Assembly (NCBI RefSeq): GCF_041381155.1
Contig: NC_091142.1
Coordinates: 28,719,963 to 28,783,962, forward strand
Source of the DNA: Argopecten irradians
Taxonomy: Eukaryota > Mollusca > Bivalvia > Pectinida > Pectinidae
Direction of reading: 5' to 3'
DNA length: 64,000 nt
The notes beneath the pieces are model-generated. The model saw only the letters and a list, made by a program, of their open reading frames with translations. It ran no database searches and was not told where the DNA came from. Shown here one piece after another: positions 13,178 to 25,810 of this stretch. The translations under genes and the position numbers were made by a program. How positions within the stretch are numbered: position 1 is the first letter of the stretch; every line of letters begins with the position of its first letter.

Positions 13178-14524
13178 TTGGACTATAAAGAAACTATGAG
13201 AAGAGCTGCTGAAGATCGGGATTACAGCGCCAGCAAAACTATGTTCATTGAAAATGCACAGGCTCAGCGTAACTCGACACAGTTACGTAGATTTACAAAT
13301 ATAGCGGATCGAACATCTCAACAAGAGACAAACAATGATAATATTGTTAATCAAGCAACAAACAGTACGGGGATTAATAGTTCGACTGTTATTTCGAGCG
13401 GACTACATTCTGCAGCGGAAGCTCCGTCTGCCAGTGCCAACGCACTTCGGGAAGGCGAGCGGAGTACTACAATAGTACCCGGGCAGCGTGCGCAATCTCA
13501 GGCGGAAGTGCCAGCGGTAAACAATATGGCGGCGCCCATTGACAATAGTGTGATACATGGCATGTTGTCATCGATGCAGTCTATGCAGCAGACAGTCATG
13601 GGCCTTCAACAGACATTAATGACATTGATAAACAGTCGTGAAGATCAACAACGACCAAGTGATAACGGATCGTTCAATCTTTCGACAGCATACGCCGCCA
13701 TGAGAGAGGGCAGTGTAAACGGAAACCCGGCGTCAACACAAACGATGCAAGGTGGGTACAATGATTACGGAATTTCCCCTGAAAATGTGCCTCATCTCGA
13801 CATTATATCAGATTACAATAAAAAGAAGGTAGATATGTAAATCTAGCGTCTCTCTTGATCCCGAAATTTGACAGCGAGAGGTCAGAGGAGCACATTAGGA
13901 AAGGGATATTCATCAATTTAAATGACCATGAAGATGAACGCCTGAACAAATCATTGACCATAGCTGAATTCATCACAGCTTTTGGGAAGTACAAGCGGAC
14001 CATGTGCTCTAAATTTCCGGAAAGGAGGGCAGAATTGGACACATACGAGGCCCACATCATTGAAATTTCAAACATTTATGGACCAAAGTTCTATGACTAT
14101 CATTTTCAGTTTGCACTGAAGGCGGTCACAGCCCTTAGGGACAGCAACATTAAGGTAAACTGGTCAATGAAAGATCATGGACTACTGAGTCTAGTCATAG
14201 GAAATTCTACAATAAACACATTGTTCTATGACCTCGCACTCTACTTCCTTCTGTCCCCAGCAGAGGAATAGGAAACAGCAGAATCACAACAACAACGCGA
14301 AGTCAACACACACCAATCAAAGTGCGACGAAAGACACTGATAAATATGGACGGCCCAAGATCAGAATAGATGGTGTGGAAGTCTGTAACAACTTTAATGA
14401 TGGACGATGCCATTTTGAGTCGAACTGTCATTTTAAACATATTTGTTCGGTATGCAAGGCTACTAGTCATGGAGCAAAGGCATGCAGAAAAAATAAGGGA
14501 CGCGTTGAAAGTGACAGCACATGA
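13178..14524 (+). mobile_element. DIRS-order element: gag-like part
   Basis: The N-terminal part is rich in Ser, Thr, Asn and Gln, with a Met/Gln-rich helix. The C-terminal part holds a CCCH-type zinc finger pattern followed at once by a C-x2-C-x4-H-x4-C knuckle, an arrangement I recall from DIRS/Ngaro gag-like proteins. It is inferred to be the nucleic-acid-binding structural protein. Fossil component of the element above. Confidence 0.7.
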
Positions 14525-14666
14525 CTCGTATCATTACCAACCTCCGATAGCATGGTCACTACTCCGATAAACATCGAAAGACTTAGAGAGGAATTAGCAC
14601 AACATCCCGACCAGGATTTTGTTAGTTATTTGTGCGAAGGGTTAAACCACTTATGGTTTCGATACC

Positions 14667-16110
14667 ATGGTGACACAGACTGAATTGACAACTAAGGAGT
14701 GTAAAAACCTTCAATCTGTCATCAGGGATCCAGTGACAGTCGAACTAATAAACAGCGAGATTCAAAAAGGTTTTCTTTGCGGTCCTTTTAAGAAGTTACC
14801 TTTTGAACAATACCGAGTCAGTCCAATAGGTGTAGCGTATGGGAAGTATTCAGGAAAACCGCGTTTGATTGTAGACCTTTCATCACCCCACGATAATGAC
14901 AGTCATCCAAGTGTAAATGACCTTATAAACAAAGAAGAATATTCATTGTGTTATATTCGTATTGACGATGCTATCGCGATAATCCAAAAATTAGGAAAAG
15001 ACACAACTATATGTAAGACCGACATTTCTGATGCTTTTAAACTGATACCAATACATCCATCACAATGGCATTTGTATTGCGTTCAATGGAACGGCTTGTA
15101 TTATTACTATTACAAATTAGCATTTGGTTGTCGGTCAAGCCCAAAGATTTTTGACACTCTATCAACAGCAGTATGCTGGATTGCCATAAACAATTATGGT
15201 ATTTCTTATATTCTTCATCTATTGGATGATTTTATCACTTTTGAAGAACCGGGGAAGGACGGGCACAAGAATATGACTATATTGTTCCACATATTTGAAA
15301 GCCTCCGAATACCGATGGCTCTTCATAAGACTTGTGGACCTTCAACAGTGGTTGAGTACTTGGGTATAGTCCTAGATTCCCATAACATGGAGGCCAGGTT
15401 ACCTGATGATAAACTTCGACGTGACACAGATATTCTAACATCTTTTCAGGACAGGCCATCGTGTACAAAAAGGGACCTTCTTCAATTGTTGGGCCATCTA
15501 AACTTCGCCAGTAAGGTCATTATACCGGGACGTAGCTTCGTATCGCACATTATTAAGCTGTCGACTACAGTGAAAGCACTGCACCATCATGTTAAATTAA
15601 ATCATGAATTTAGGGAAGACGTTAACATGTGGTTAATTTTCCTTAAACACTGGAATTGTATAGGGATATTTTATGATTCACTAGTGACATCAACTGAAGC
15701 TCTTAAGTTATATACAGATGCATCAGGAACCAGGGGTTTCGGAGGATTCCTCAATGGCCAGTGGTTCGCTCAATCATGGCCGCCACATCTACAAGATCTT
15801 GTCCAAACCACGGACGAGTTGTCTATAGCTTTCAAAGAACTGTATCCTATAGTGGTAGCGGTCATGTTATGGGGACATCGGTGGAAAGGCTTAAGGATAC
15901 TGTTTATGTGTGATAATAAGCTACTGTGGCCATTTTACGTAAAGGTCGCTCAAAATCTTCTCATATTATGTCACTTATGAGACGCCTTACTATGTGTGCA
16001 GCTAGAAATATGTTTGTTATCTTAGCTGATCATGTACCAGGAAGATACAATTCCATTGCTGACTCTCTGTCTCGTTTACAGATGTACCGATTTCGCCAAC
16101 TAGCTCCAGA
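14667..16110 (+). mobile_element. DIRS-order element: reverse transcriptase and RNase H part
   Basis: Reverse transcriptase blocks are clear: LIVDLSSPH, TDISDAFKLIPIHP, LAFGCRSSPKIF, and LLDDF as the YxDD-box variant. The following RNase H has LYTDASGTRGFGG, an ELYPIVVA helix and a late ADSLSRL segment. The spacing is that of DIRS-like RT-RH polyproteins. Fossil component. Confidence 0.87.
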
Positions 16111-16125
16111 GGCAGACTTAATTCC

Positions 16126-17133
16126 ATGTCAAGTACCACATCCCCAGGATGTCCTGTGGTCCTCAGTGATGTCTTAGACAAGCTTTGGAAGAATGCCATC
16201 GCCCCAAGTACTACAACGGCCTACAATACTGCCTTCAGAACTTTCCTACAGTTTCTCCTGATGATGGGTATTATCGCAAGAGTGAATTTTAGTGAAATAT
16301 CTGTGACAGAGGATATGCTGGTGTGGTTTGTAGCACACTGTCACAATAGTGGTCTGTCATATTCTACTACTAAATTGTATTTGTGCGGAATTCGATTTAT
16401 GTGCATAAGGCACAAAATTCCATATCCATGTGCTACAAATTTAAGCCGAGTGCAAGCAGTTCTATCAGGTGTTAAACGTGTGAGTCATAAAGGAGGTAAA
16501 CCGAGACACCCAGTCACATTTGAGGTTCTAAAGAAAGTATGCGGTTTTCTTAGAATAAACGCTACATCATTCGTTGATCTAATGCTAGAAACAGCATGCA
16601 CAGTGGCTTTCTTCGGTTTCCTACGATGTGGAGAGTTTACAGTCACATCAGCTTTCAATTCAGAACACAATTTATGCGTGGGTGACATGACTATCGCGGA
16701 TGACTGTGTGTTACTTCATCTTAAGAAATCCAAGACTGACCCATTCCGTGAAGGGGTAACATTGAATTTGTTTAAAACGGACCAAGTCGTTTGTCCATAT
16801 TATATATGCTGTAGATATATGAAGGCTAGACTGCAACAAACACCGTCATTACATGTCCCTCTGTTTGTCACAGACATTATAAGTGGACAACCTCTTAGTA
16901 GAACAGTGTTTATAAATAGATTCAGACATGTGCTTGATTGTTTAGGTAGAGACTCTAGTGGCTATAACGGCCATTCATTTCGTATTTGTGCTGCTACATC
17001 CGCGGCAGCAGCCCACATTGAAGATCATCTTATAAAAGTTTTAGGAAGATGGTCATCAGATGCGAATTGTCGGTATATACGTACACCGCAATCTTCCATT
17101 AAAAACGCTCAAATCGCACTTACAAAAACCTAA
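16126..17133 (+). mobile_element. DIRS-order element: tyrosine recombinase part
   Basis: An open frame of about 330 residues with the tyrosine-recombinase layout: an N-terminal SAM-like binding domain (SPSTTTAYNTAF-like start), a catalytic Arg in FFGFLRCGEF, the H-x-x-R box in GHSFRI, the G-R-W segment, and a terminal Tyr in CRYIRTP. In DIRS elements this enzyme inserts a circular DNA copy without target-site duplication. This part looks whole. Confidence 0.88.
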
Positions 17134-17530
17134 ACAACAGATAAAGATCAACATTTGATGCTAGTTTAGTAATATGTATATATATGTACAGGAATTCATA
17201 CAATACTAATGGCTTTTTGGGGTACTCATCCATATTATTTTCATATCATTTAATATGTCTGAGTTTTGGGATTCATTTTATTCGGAATAAGGAATAGCTG
17301 ATTATTCCTCATCAAATTGCCCAATAAATTCATTAGCTTATGATCACGATTCTATTGTGTACTTATATAACTCTTCTTACTACCCTGCTGACATCTGGTG
17401 ACAAGCCCAACGTGCTAAACGTGTCTGAGTCTAAGGGGTAGTTGAGGTCTCTGGTAGTGACAGTATAAGGTGCTATTTCTTCTCTGGATTAGGTTTACAA
17501 CCCAAGTGAAGCTTAGTTGCACAAATTGCG

Positions 17531-17716
17531 ATATGCTTGCAGTATTGTGGCAATCTGTCGCCGCAAAGTCCGCACAGCCACAATATAATCTGTTACTATA
17601 TACGCTTGCAGTATTGTGGTAATCTGTCGCAGCAAAGTCCGCACAGCCACAATATAATCTGCTACGTATACGATTTGTAGTAATCTGTGAGACTTAGTCT
17701 ACACAGCTACAAATTT
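17531..17716 (+). repeat. Three tandem covarying hairpins in the DIRS 3' flank
   Basis: Three units at about 69-bp spacing each form the same stem: TATTGTGG at 17543 pairs with CCACAATA at 17578, TATTGTGG at 17612 with CCACAATA at 17647, and ATTTGTAG at 17673 with CTACAAAT at 17707. Each has a 4-nt bulge (CAAT or TAAT) and an inner CTGT/ACAG helix. In the third unit both sides of the stem have changed together, so pairing is kept. A structured RNA or recombination-site role is inferred. Confidence 0.8.
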
Positions 17717-18265
17717 ATCCACTGCCTTAACCGAGAGAAGGAATGGTATCACATGTACATGTAGAGGTGTCAGGTTGAGTCTACCCCAAAGATGCCAAAC
17801 CATTTTAGTATAGACATATATGTTATACAGTGTTTGTGAACTATATATCATGTTTGTGTAAATTAATGTGTGAATTTATAGGTTGGTTATTTTATTATTT
17901 TATAAATTTTAATGTGATGATGGTTTAAATATTTTATTAAATGTTGTAAATACATACTATTTTCTGTTATTTGTACGATTTAAAATATGCTACACTAACT
18001 GATGTCAAAACCAAAGAATAATATTACACCGTATCAAATTATGTTACAATAATCAGTATCTCATACCTCTGTTATTTCATATATTACGGAGTATATAGCG
18101 ACAACTTATACGATTAAATTAGCTAACTACGGTAAAATTTATAGCATATTACAAAGTAATAAATCAGGATTGAAAAAAAATGCATTTTATTACTATCGAA
18201 TTGAAATATAACGCAAATAAGCGTTAGTGTTTTAGGTAAGGTAACATATAATAAAAGCTACTGTG

Positions 18266-19150
18266 TTTAAAGATGCTCCACCGCTGACAAATAGTATTTC
18301 TACTCAATAAAAACAACAAGAGCAGACGAATTAATATTCATTTCCAGTTACAAAAGTTACTTATTTTACACCATTACCACCATTGAAAAGTTTGAACTTC
18401 TAATTTTATTTCAAGATAAGGACATCAAAAATAATTACCACCATTACCACCATTGAAAAGTTTGAACTTCTAACTTTATTTCAAGATAAAGACATCAAAA
18501 ATAACTACCACCATTACCACCATTGAAAAGTTTGAACTTCTAATTTTATTTCAAGATAAATACATAAAAAATAATTACCACCATTACCACCATTGAAAAG
18601 TTTGAACTTCTAATTTTATTTCAAGATAAGGGCATCAAAAATAATTACCACCATTACCACCATTGAAAAGTATGAACTTCTAATTTTATTTCAAGATAAA
18701 GACATCAAAAATAATTACCACCATTACCACCATTGAAAAGTTTGAACTTCTAATTTTATTTCAAGATAAGGGCATCAAAAATAATTACCACCGTTACCAC
18801 CATTGAAAAGTTTGAACTTCTAATTTTATTTCAAGATAAAGACATCAAAAATAATTACCACCATTACCACCATTGAAAAGTTTGAACTTCTAATTTTATT
18901 TCAAGATAAGGGCATCAAAAATAATTACCACCATTACCACCATTGAAAAGTTTGAACTTCTAATTTTATTTCAAGATAAGGGCATCAAAAATAATTACCA
19001 CCGTTACCACCATTGAAAAGTTTGAACTTCTAATTTTATTTCAAGATAAAGACATCAAAAATAATTACCACCATTACCACCATTGAAAAGTTTGAACTTC
19101 TAATTTTATTTCAAGATAAGGGCATCAAAAATAATTACCACCGTTACCGT
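18266..19150 (+). repeat. 70-bp minisatellite, 11 copies, inside a truncated MITE
   Basis: The left end, TTTAAAGATGCTCCACCGCT at 18266, matches the terminal repeat of the complete MITE at 21513-21873. From about 18366 the unit containing ACCACCATTACCACCATTG, GAAAAGTTTGAACTTC and TTTCAAGATAA repeats every 70 bp, 11 times plus a partial copy. The MITE at 21513 holds only one such unit. No right terminal repeat is present here; the array passes straight into a LINE fragment. Confidence 0.92.
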
Positions 19151-19179
19151 TACTGTGATTACGTTAATACAATAAAAAA

Positions 19180-20780
19180 AAACGGTTTGTTCAAAAATAC
19201 ATTTCAAGCCTTTTGGACTCATTGGGTTACAGAAAAGAACAAATATGATAATTTAAAAGACTGGTGGGACATAGCAAAAATTAAGATTAAAGAAATAACA
19301 ATTACTGTTGCAAAGTGCCTGAATAAGACCGACAGGTACATTGATGAAATTGAAAAAGAACTGGATGCATTAACAAAGACTAACCCAGATAATGAAAAAA
19401 TCGACATGCTCACTAACATTCTGAGAGAGTATTACAGTAATAAAGCAACAGGATTGAGAGTAAGAGCGAGAGTGCAGGAGTTCGAAGAGCATGAAAGATC
19501 AACAAAATATTTTTAACCTAGAAAAACAACGTGCTAAAGAAAAGCTTTGGCATAAAATTAAAACCGCAGAAGGAGATTATAAAAATGACATAAATTTTAT
19601 CCAAAACGAACAGATAAAATTTTATAAGCAACTCTTTACATCGGAAGGATGGGACAGAGATGCTGCGGATATTCTTTTAGTTAATCTAGAGAACAAAATT
19701 TCAGATGATCAAAAACATGTATGGATAAAGAGATGAGCGAAGATGAAATATTTAAGAGTATCAGTGAAATGAAAAAGAATAAATCCCCGGGTGAAGATGG
19801 GATTGTTTCAGAATTTTATCAGATTTATTGGCACATAATTAAAAAAGAATTTATTGAACTAGTTTATGAAATATGTAATACTAATAAGTTATCAACATCA
19901 CAAAGAAAAGGAATACTAACATTATTGTACAAAAAAGGCGAGCGTGAAGATATTAAAAATTGGCGACCACTAACGATGCTAAACCTTGACTATAAGATAA
20001 TTGCAAAAACATTGGCCAACAGAATAAAGAAAGTTCTTCCAGATATCATACATCCGGATCAAAAAGGTTTCGTTCCTGGAAGAAACATTGCTGACGCGAA
20101 TAGATTAATTTAGAGAATAAAGAGGGGTCTGTTATCTTTCTAGATCAACAAAAAGCTTTCGATAGGGTTGAATGGGGATGGATAGACAAATGTCTCGAGC
20201 GATTTAATTTTAGAATAAATTTACGGGGTTGGGTGCAAATGTTGTTAGTGGATACGAAGACATGTATTAAGACAAATGGTTTTATCTCGGAATATTCTGG
20301 CATATCAAGATCTGCAAGGCAGGGCTGTCCAATCGCACCCATTTTGTACATTATTCAAGCAGAATCTTTGGCATGTTCAATCCGCAAAAGCAATAGTATA
20401 AACGGCTTAAAACTTCAAGGTCAAATTGAAACAAAAATTAACATGTTTGCTGATGATACGCAATTGTTTCTTAGAGATGAAAAGTCAATTACGGAATCGT
20501 TTAAAATTTTAGGACAATATGAAAAAGCATCAGGCTCAAAAGTAAATCTACAAAAAACTACTGGAATATATCTTTGAAGATGGAAAAATAATCTACCTAG
20601 ATTCACAGCAATCAATTGGACACGATCGAACATCAAAAGAAATGACATTAAACACAACAACAGACTTCCAAACACAGAAATTACAAAAATAAAATTGAGG
20701 AAGCAACTTAAAAATGAGCTCTGGCTTTTTTGCAATTCTAAACAGAAAACAGTAGTAACTATTGATATTGTTTTCCAAAT
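19180..20780 (+). mobile_element. L1/Tx1-type LINE fragment (RT region)
   Basis: A non-LTR retrotransposon relic with an endonuclease-RT linker (AFWTHWVTEKNKY), the RT entry KNKSPGEDGIVSEFYQ, NWRPLTMLNLDYKIIAKTLA, DQKGFVPGRNI, an FLDQQKAFDRVEW block, GCPIAPILY, and FADDTQLF as catalytic box. It lacks the 5' endonuclease and most of the C terminus. The reading frame is interrupted near 19516, 19736 and 20113, so it is dead. Wording of the RT blocks fits the L1/Tx1 clade. It is on the plus strand directly after the 70-bp array. Confidence 0.88.
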
Positions 20781-20814
20781 GTGATAGTATACCCTAGTAA
20801 TGAATATTTGAATA

Positions 20815-20965
20815 AGAATGTCACATGTGTAGCCTGCAGTGGACTTTTGTTAGCAGGCTTGCATCTTAAGAAAAATTTTGTAATAAGCTTTGTATAATTA
20901 TGTCATGTGTAGCCTGCTACATGCACTATGTGCAGTGGTCTCTTGTTTTTAGCAGGCTTTTCAGT
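20815..20965 (+). repeat. Two direct copies of an AGCCTGC...GCAGGCT hairpin
   Basis: ATGTGTAGCCTGC and TAGCAGGCTT bracket loops containing GCAGTGG in both copies (20824 and 20904). The second has a 9-bp perfect stem TAGCCTGCTA-like with AGCAGGCT and an inner TGCAC/GTGCA stem. Confidence 0.6.
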
Positions 20966-21216
20966 TTGACGTAACTCGTAAACACCTAATTAAATATATC
21001 ATATTAGATGATATTACGTCAGATGTTTGGCCTGTAACTATATATAACGGGCATGCTTCAGGCAGGGTAATTTTAGAAAATATGTAATACAACATTGTCA
21101 TTGATATGTGATATATACTATTAAAAATCAAAAGAAAAGTAATCACCGTGATGAGAAAATGAGAATAAAACACAGTATCAGCTATGCAAATTATATCAAT
21201 ATGTAATATGCGTTGG

Positions 21217-21380
21217 TATGTATGTATGTATGTATGTATGTATGTATGCATGTATGTATGTATATATGTATGTATGTGAGGGTGAGGGTGTGTGTGTACG
21301 CATGTATGTATGAATGTATGTCTGTATGTATGTATGTATGTATGTATGTATGTATGTATGTATGTATGTATGTATGTATA
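21217..21380 (+). repeat. (TATG)n microsatellite
   Basis: Long TATG runs with a GTGAGGGTGAGGGTGTGTGTG interruption near 21277-21298. Both strands give open frames of Met/Tyr/Cys or His/Thr/Tyr repeats that are not genes. Confidence 0.95.
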
Positions 21381-21512
21381 TACAGTGTTTATTGCAGGTT
21401 TGCTTGCATGTAAACGTATAATTAATATAAGTGTGTACTGTATGCATCTGTAAAAAGTGTATGTTGTATATTGTGTAGGTGTATGTGTTGAAGTAGAATA
21501 GATAAAATTCAG

Positions 21513-21873
21513 TTTAAAGATGCTCCACCGCTGACAAATGGTATTTTTTCACCATCAAAAACAGGAGCAGACGATTTAGTTTTTTCTTCAGTTACAAAAG
21601 TTACTTACTTTACACCATTACCACCATTGAAAAGTTTGAGCTTTTAATTTTACTTAAAGTTAAAAATATGAAAAATAATTAATTGCATCCCGAAAAAAAT
21701 CCTTTGCACTATATCCTATATGGAATGAAGTAATGATTGCGCATACACCAACGGCGAAATCAATTATTTCATGTTATTTTTAGTGTTAATTATATATATA
21801 CATCATTAAACACCAATTATTGTGCAAATGATGACTATCATTTATGCTCTGTCGGCGGTGGAGCATCTTTAAA
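21513..21873. mobile_element. MITE, complete, with GATGCTCCACCG terminal repeats
   Basis: A 361-bp element. Its left end TTTAAAGATGCTCCACCGCT is matched by AGCGGTGGAGCATCTTTAAA-like sequence at the right end (one internal mismatch). Inside is one copy of the segment repeated 11 times at 18266-19150. The TTTAAA ends suggest a TTAA target. Confidence 0.88.
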
Positions 21874-22459
21874 AAAAACCGATATGACAAAATAACAAAA
21901 TTCGTCTTCAATGCCATGAAACATATCAATATTGTAATCAGTGTCTGATTGATAACAAATTCTAAGCTATACACGTAAATAATTATGTAATATGCAGATA
22001 CAGAATAGCAAACACGCTTACAACAAAGTCATGTTTATCTGTTTTCGTTCCCAATCAAAATTCATATAAGAGTTTACATTATGTATATAACGAATTGTAC
22101 ATAATTATAACGAAGCCGGTAATTTCGTTTGGCTCCAGATGTTCGTTATAACGATTAACACTGTTTATTGAGCTGATATAATAAGGCAGTGAAAGGTGAA
22201 ATAGAAATAAATCACAACTCTTTCATATATAGAAATTGTAATATATGCAGCTTTCTATCATTATGATCCATATTGGTGACATTTATTATTTGAATAATAT
22301 TGATGCCATTCAATGGACAAATGATATTTTAATCAATTAACTTTATTTCAGCAATATATTAAGTACAGTTGTGAAATATATCAGCAAATTCTCAAGATGT
22401 CATGTAAGAGCAGGTAAACAGTAAATTATGGTAAAATGTATACATACATAGGCTTGCAA
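21874..22459. other. Intergenic before DYNLL B
   Basis: AT-rich. A weak inverted repeat of TATAACGAA words lies at 22088-22160. No gene seen. Confidence 0.55.
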
Positions 22460-22691
22460 ATGTGTCGTCTGCTACGGAGCAGCAATGAATTGTGGGTCGA
22501 TATATGACTCTCTCATAAGCCCACTAAGGCAACCAATCATAAATCAGTACTTGTCCAATGAAAATGTTGTGTATTGCGTCCATGCAAATGTCCGTTGCTA
22601 GCACCTTTCCCTGATTCCTTTTGGACATCTCATTCACAAACAAATTTGAGACGTAGAAAGGTGGCTGTCAGAAAAAGCTAGAAAAATAAAG
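22460..22691 (+). promoter_or_regulatory. DYNLL paralog B promoter and non-coding exon 1
   Basis: TCGTCTGCTA begins at 22465 and GGGTCGATATATGACTCT surrounds GATATA at 22499. Two CCAAT boxes follow (GCAACCAATCAT and GTCCAATGAA), then GCGTCC at 22576. The exon donor AAAG|GTAAGT is at 22691/22692. The order and the GATATA-to-GCGTCC distance (77 bp) match the other three paralogs although the sequence between motifs has diverged. The start site is inferred, not seen. Confidence 0.72.
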
Positions 22692-24420
22692 GTAAGTAAT
22701 ATTGTGATTTCTTCCTCATATCAATTCTGTTACTTAAAACAATTTTCGTTACATGTACTGTATTAGTATCTTCGATCAAAACACGTGTGATGGAATGTAG
22801 AAAATGTTGTCTGCTGTTTACATGTAGATGACGATTACCGCCAAATAATTATATGCATAGTTTTACTATGAAATAATGATTTAAGTAGTTAATAGTACTA
22901 TCATGTCTGCAGTATTGCCCTAAGCTTATGGTTAGGTATAGACACAACAGCATTATGCAGATGAAAATGAAAGGTCATAGGTCAGTGAATTATGAATGAG
23001 AAACTATTACGTAATGCATTTGCGATTCATGTTGATACCATTCACAAATAAGGTGCATCAGGACACTTTTTGCTCCCGCAGTTTTAAATATTTAAAAAGA
23101 AATGAAAAAAATACAAAACAAACATTATTATATACCAAAATGAATGTCAGGATATTGTGTTTCATCTCTGCATTATAGTTTTTACAGGAAATGTTCATAT
23201 AATATGTCATTAAAGAGCTCGAGTCTTGGAACTCAAACTCGAACAATTTCTTTCCACAAATTTTTTCCATAATTGTACACAATTTTATAATAAATATGTT
23301 GTATGGATACCACTTGAGGTTGTGCCGTAACTGGCCGAAAATTTTGACATGTCATTTTTTTCTTCAATTATCCATTTAAAACCATAATTTTTAATGAATA
23401 AAGCTGTGAAAATGATTCAAATGGACAGACAAACATATATGATGCCTTATAAACGTAAGTTAGAACACATAGGTTATGCACTGTGAAATTCTTGTTTTTT
23501 AAGCCTTATACATGTTTTGATGGAAAAATACATGCAGAAATCACTTTACAATTAGTAATAATACTGTACAAATGTGAAATGAAATTGTAGACAACAATAA
23601 TATATATTATGGCTTCATGGTCTGACCGTATGTACTCATTTCACTACATTGAAAATGTTAATATAATGATTTTTGCCAGTACTGCCAAAAATCATTTTGA
23701 GCTCTTATTTGTACATGTAAATTAAAACCTGTGGATTGAAAGTATTGTAATTCTCAAAATGTTGGTAACTTTTGGTGTTGAATAACATATTAAAAGCTCG
23801 TCTTGATTTGTGAGTATGAAAAATACGGCACATATAACTTTAACTCCCATAATTCCATTCAATTGCTATAAGGTTTTGATATTATTTATTTCCCATTATT
23901 CTAGGTTTGATATGTACATATAACATGAATCAACAATATAATAATGATACAAATACGTCAAAATATATCAACCATGTTCAAAGGCCTGTAACTTAATATT
24001 AAATATCATAAAACAAACTTCATTTTGAAAAAATACAATAAAAATACGCCTATACATAATTGTGATCTCGATAAACTAGTAGAACAATATTGCCAACATT
24101 CTTTTGACCTAGATATTGATGCGATTATTTCATAGATATTCAGCAAAAATTGTAAAAGAACAATAATTGCAATGTAATTTATACCCTACATCGAGTTTGA
24201 GGTAAAATGCCTATATAGTATCATATATCTCATTGGCATTTGTGGTCAGTTATTACCTAACAACCATTCAATCGAAGATGTCTGGGACATGTTACATAGT
24301 ATCGACTGAAGTAAAACTAAATAAATCAAAAATCAAAAAAATCAGTGGCAGCTCTATTGTCGAACTTCTTTTCGATAGATCAATATTCTGCATGCGGTTT
24401 GTATAATATATCAACGTTGA

Positions 24421-24720
<300 letters not shown>

Positions 24721-25546
24721 GCTTAATAAATCGACTTTTAACCATTCTTAATGACGATCGAGAATTGCGGAAGATCGAACCGCCATGAAGACCATGTCAA
24801 ACAAACAATGCCAAACACAAACTGCCACCACCGACTCCAATTTGACAATATCCTAGATATTGCTGGACCAAAGAACATTACACTTATATGTGAACTTCAT
24901 AGAAATATTTGTTTATTTATTTATTTTACAATGATATGTTTCTATTGTTTACTTGCATTTGTTAAATATACATATTTACACGGATCGGACAATTGCTTAT
25001 ATAAATATTGTTATTATTATATCTGGAATGTCTAGTCCGGTTTAACAGCATTAAAATAAAAGATACTGAGGCGAAATCCATAACGACTTTGGTGTGTGTG
25101 TTTAGCGAAATGATAAGGCCATCATATAAATATGTTTGTTTCCCTTTCCCGACCCAAGTTGGATTGATAGTTAGGTAAATTGCTTTTTGGAAAGAATGAA
25201 TAAAATACACAAATTTTATTTCTCTATACAAAAAAAAACATTTACATTGTAATCTTAAGTAAGTTAATAAATAATGATACAAGCTTTCAATCTAAAAAAA
25301 AAAAAAAAGAAAAATTTGCTGAGTCAGTACTGTATTTGGAATTAAACTATTTTTATTTTGGTCTGGTCATTTATTTGCTAACTAGACGATATACATATAT
25401 CTGTCTATAGAATAGTTAATCATGATCTAAATCACAATTAATGAAGGTCATTTAAGATACGAACGGACGTAGAACTTTAGCGAAGAATATTTGAAATGAG
25501 AAAATCTACATGATTTCTATGTTGACTTTATGTCGAATTTCAGCCA

Positions 25547-25810
25547 GTGAAGTTGTTTCTATGTCTAAAGATAAAGCATCCCTCGCTTGGTAACAATGTG
25601 GCCGTAAGATGTCGCCATGTGACAAATGCGTCTCGACGTCACACATTCAAAGAAATGTTGAAAAGATTCGTGATTCCATTCAGTTTGATGAAAGTAAATG
25701 CCGCTAGAGGTATAACCCATTGTCATCAGAGTTCAATTTGTAGGTATAGATCCATGAGTTCCAGAGAATCTATGATATATATCGATTTTCTCCACGAAAA
25801 CCTAGGTTGA
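25547..25810 (+). other. Unrecognised open frame after DYNLL B
   Basis: An 87-codon frame, MKLFLCLKIKHPSLGNNVAV..., somewhat richer in GC than its flanks and preceded by a TTTCAG acceptor-like site. No known family is seen and no adjoining exon was found. Probably not a gene. Confidence 0.15.

Larger units (their letters stand above)
13178..17133 (+). mobile_element. DIRS-order (Ngaro-like) tyrosine-recombinase retroelement, coding core
   Basis: An old retroelement copy, treated as a fossil. Parts in order: a gag-like region, reverse transcriptase with RNase H, and a tyrosine recombinase. The recombinase in place of a DDE integrase identifies the DIRS order. No methyltransferase domain is seen between RNase H and recombinase, which favours a Ngaro-type member. 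The coding parts are long and well conserved, so the insertion is probably fairly young. The element looks broken, with only a few interruptions. Outer limits are not resolved: related non-coding sequence may start near 12.65 kb, and the 3' flank with hairpin repeats runs to about 17.8 kb. Confidence 0.88.

Noticed and set aside
21196-21447. His/Thr/Tyr and Met/Tyr/Cys repeat proteins
   Set aside because: Translation of the TATG microsatellite.
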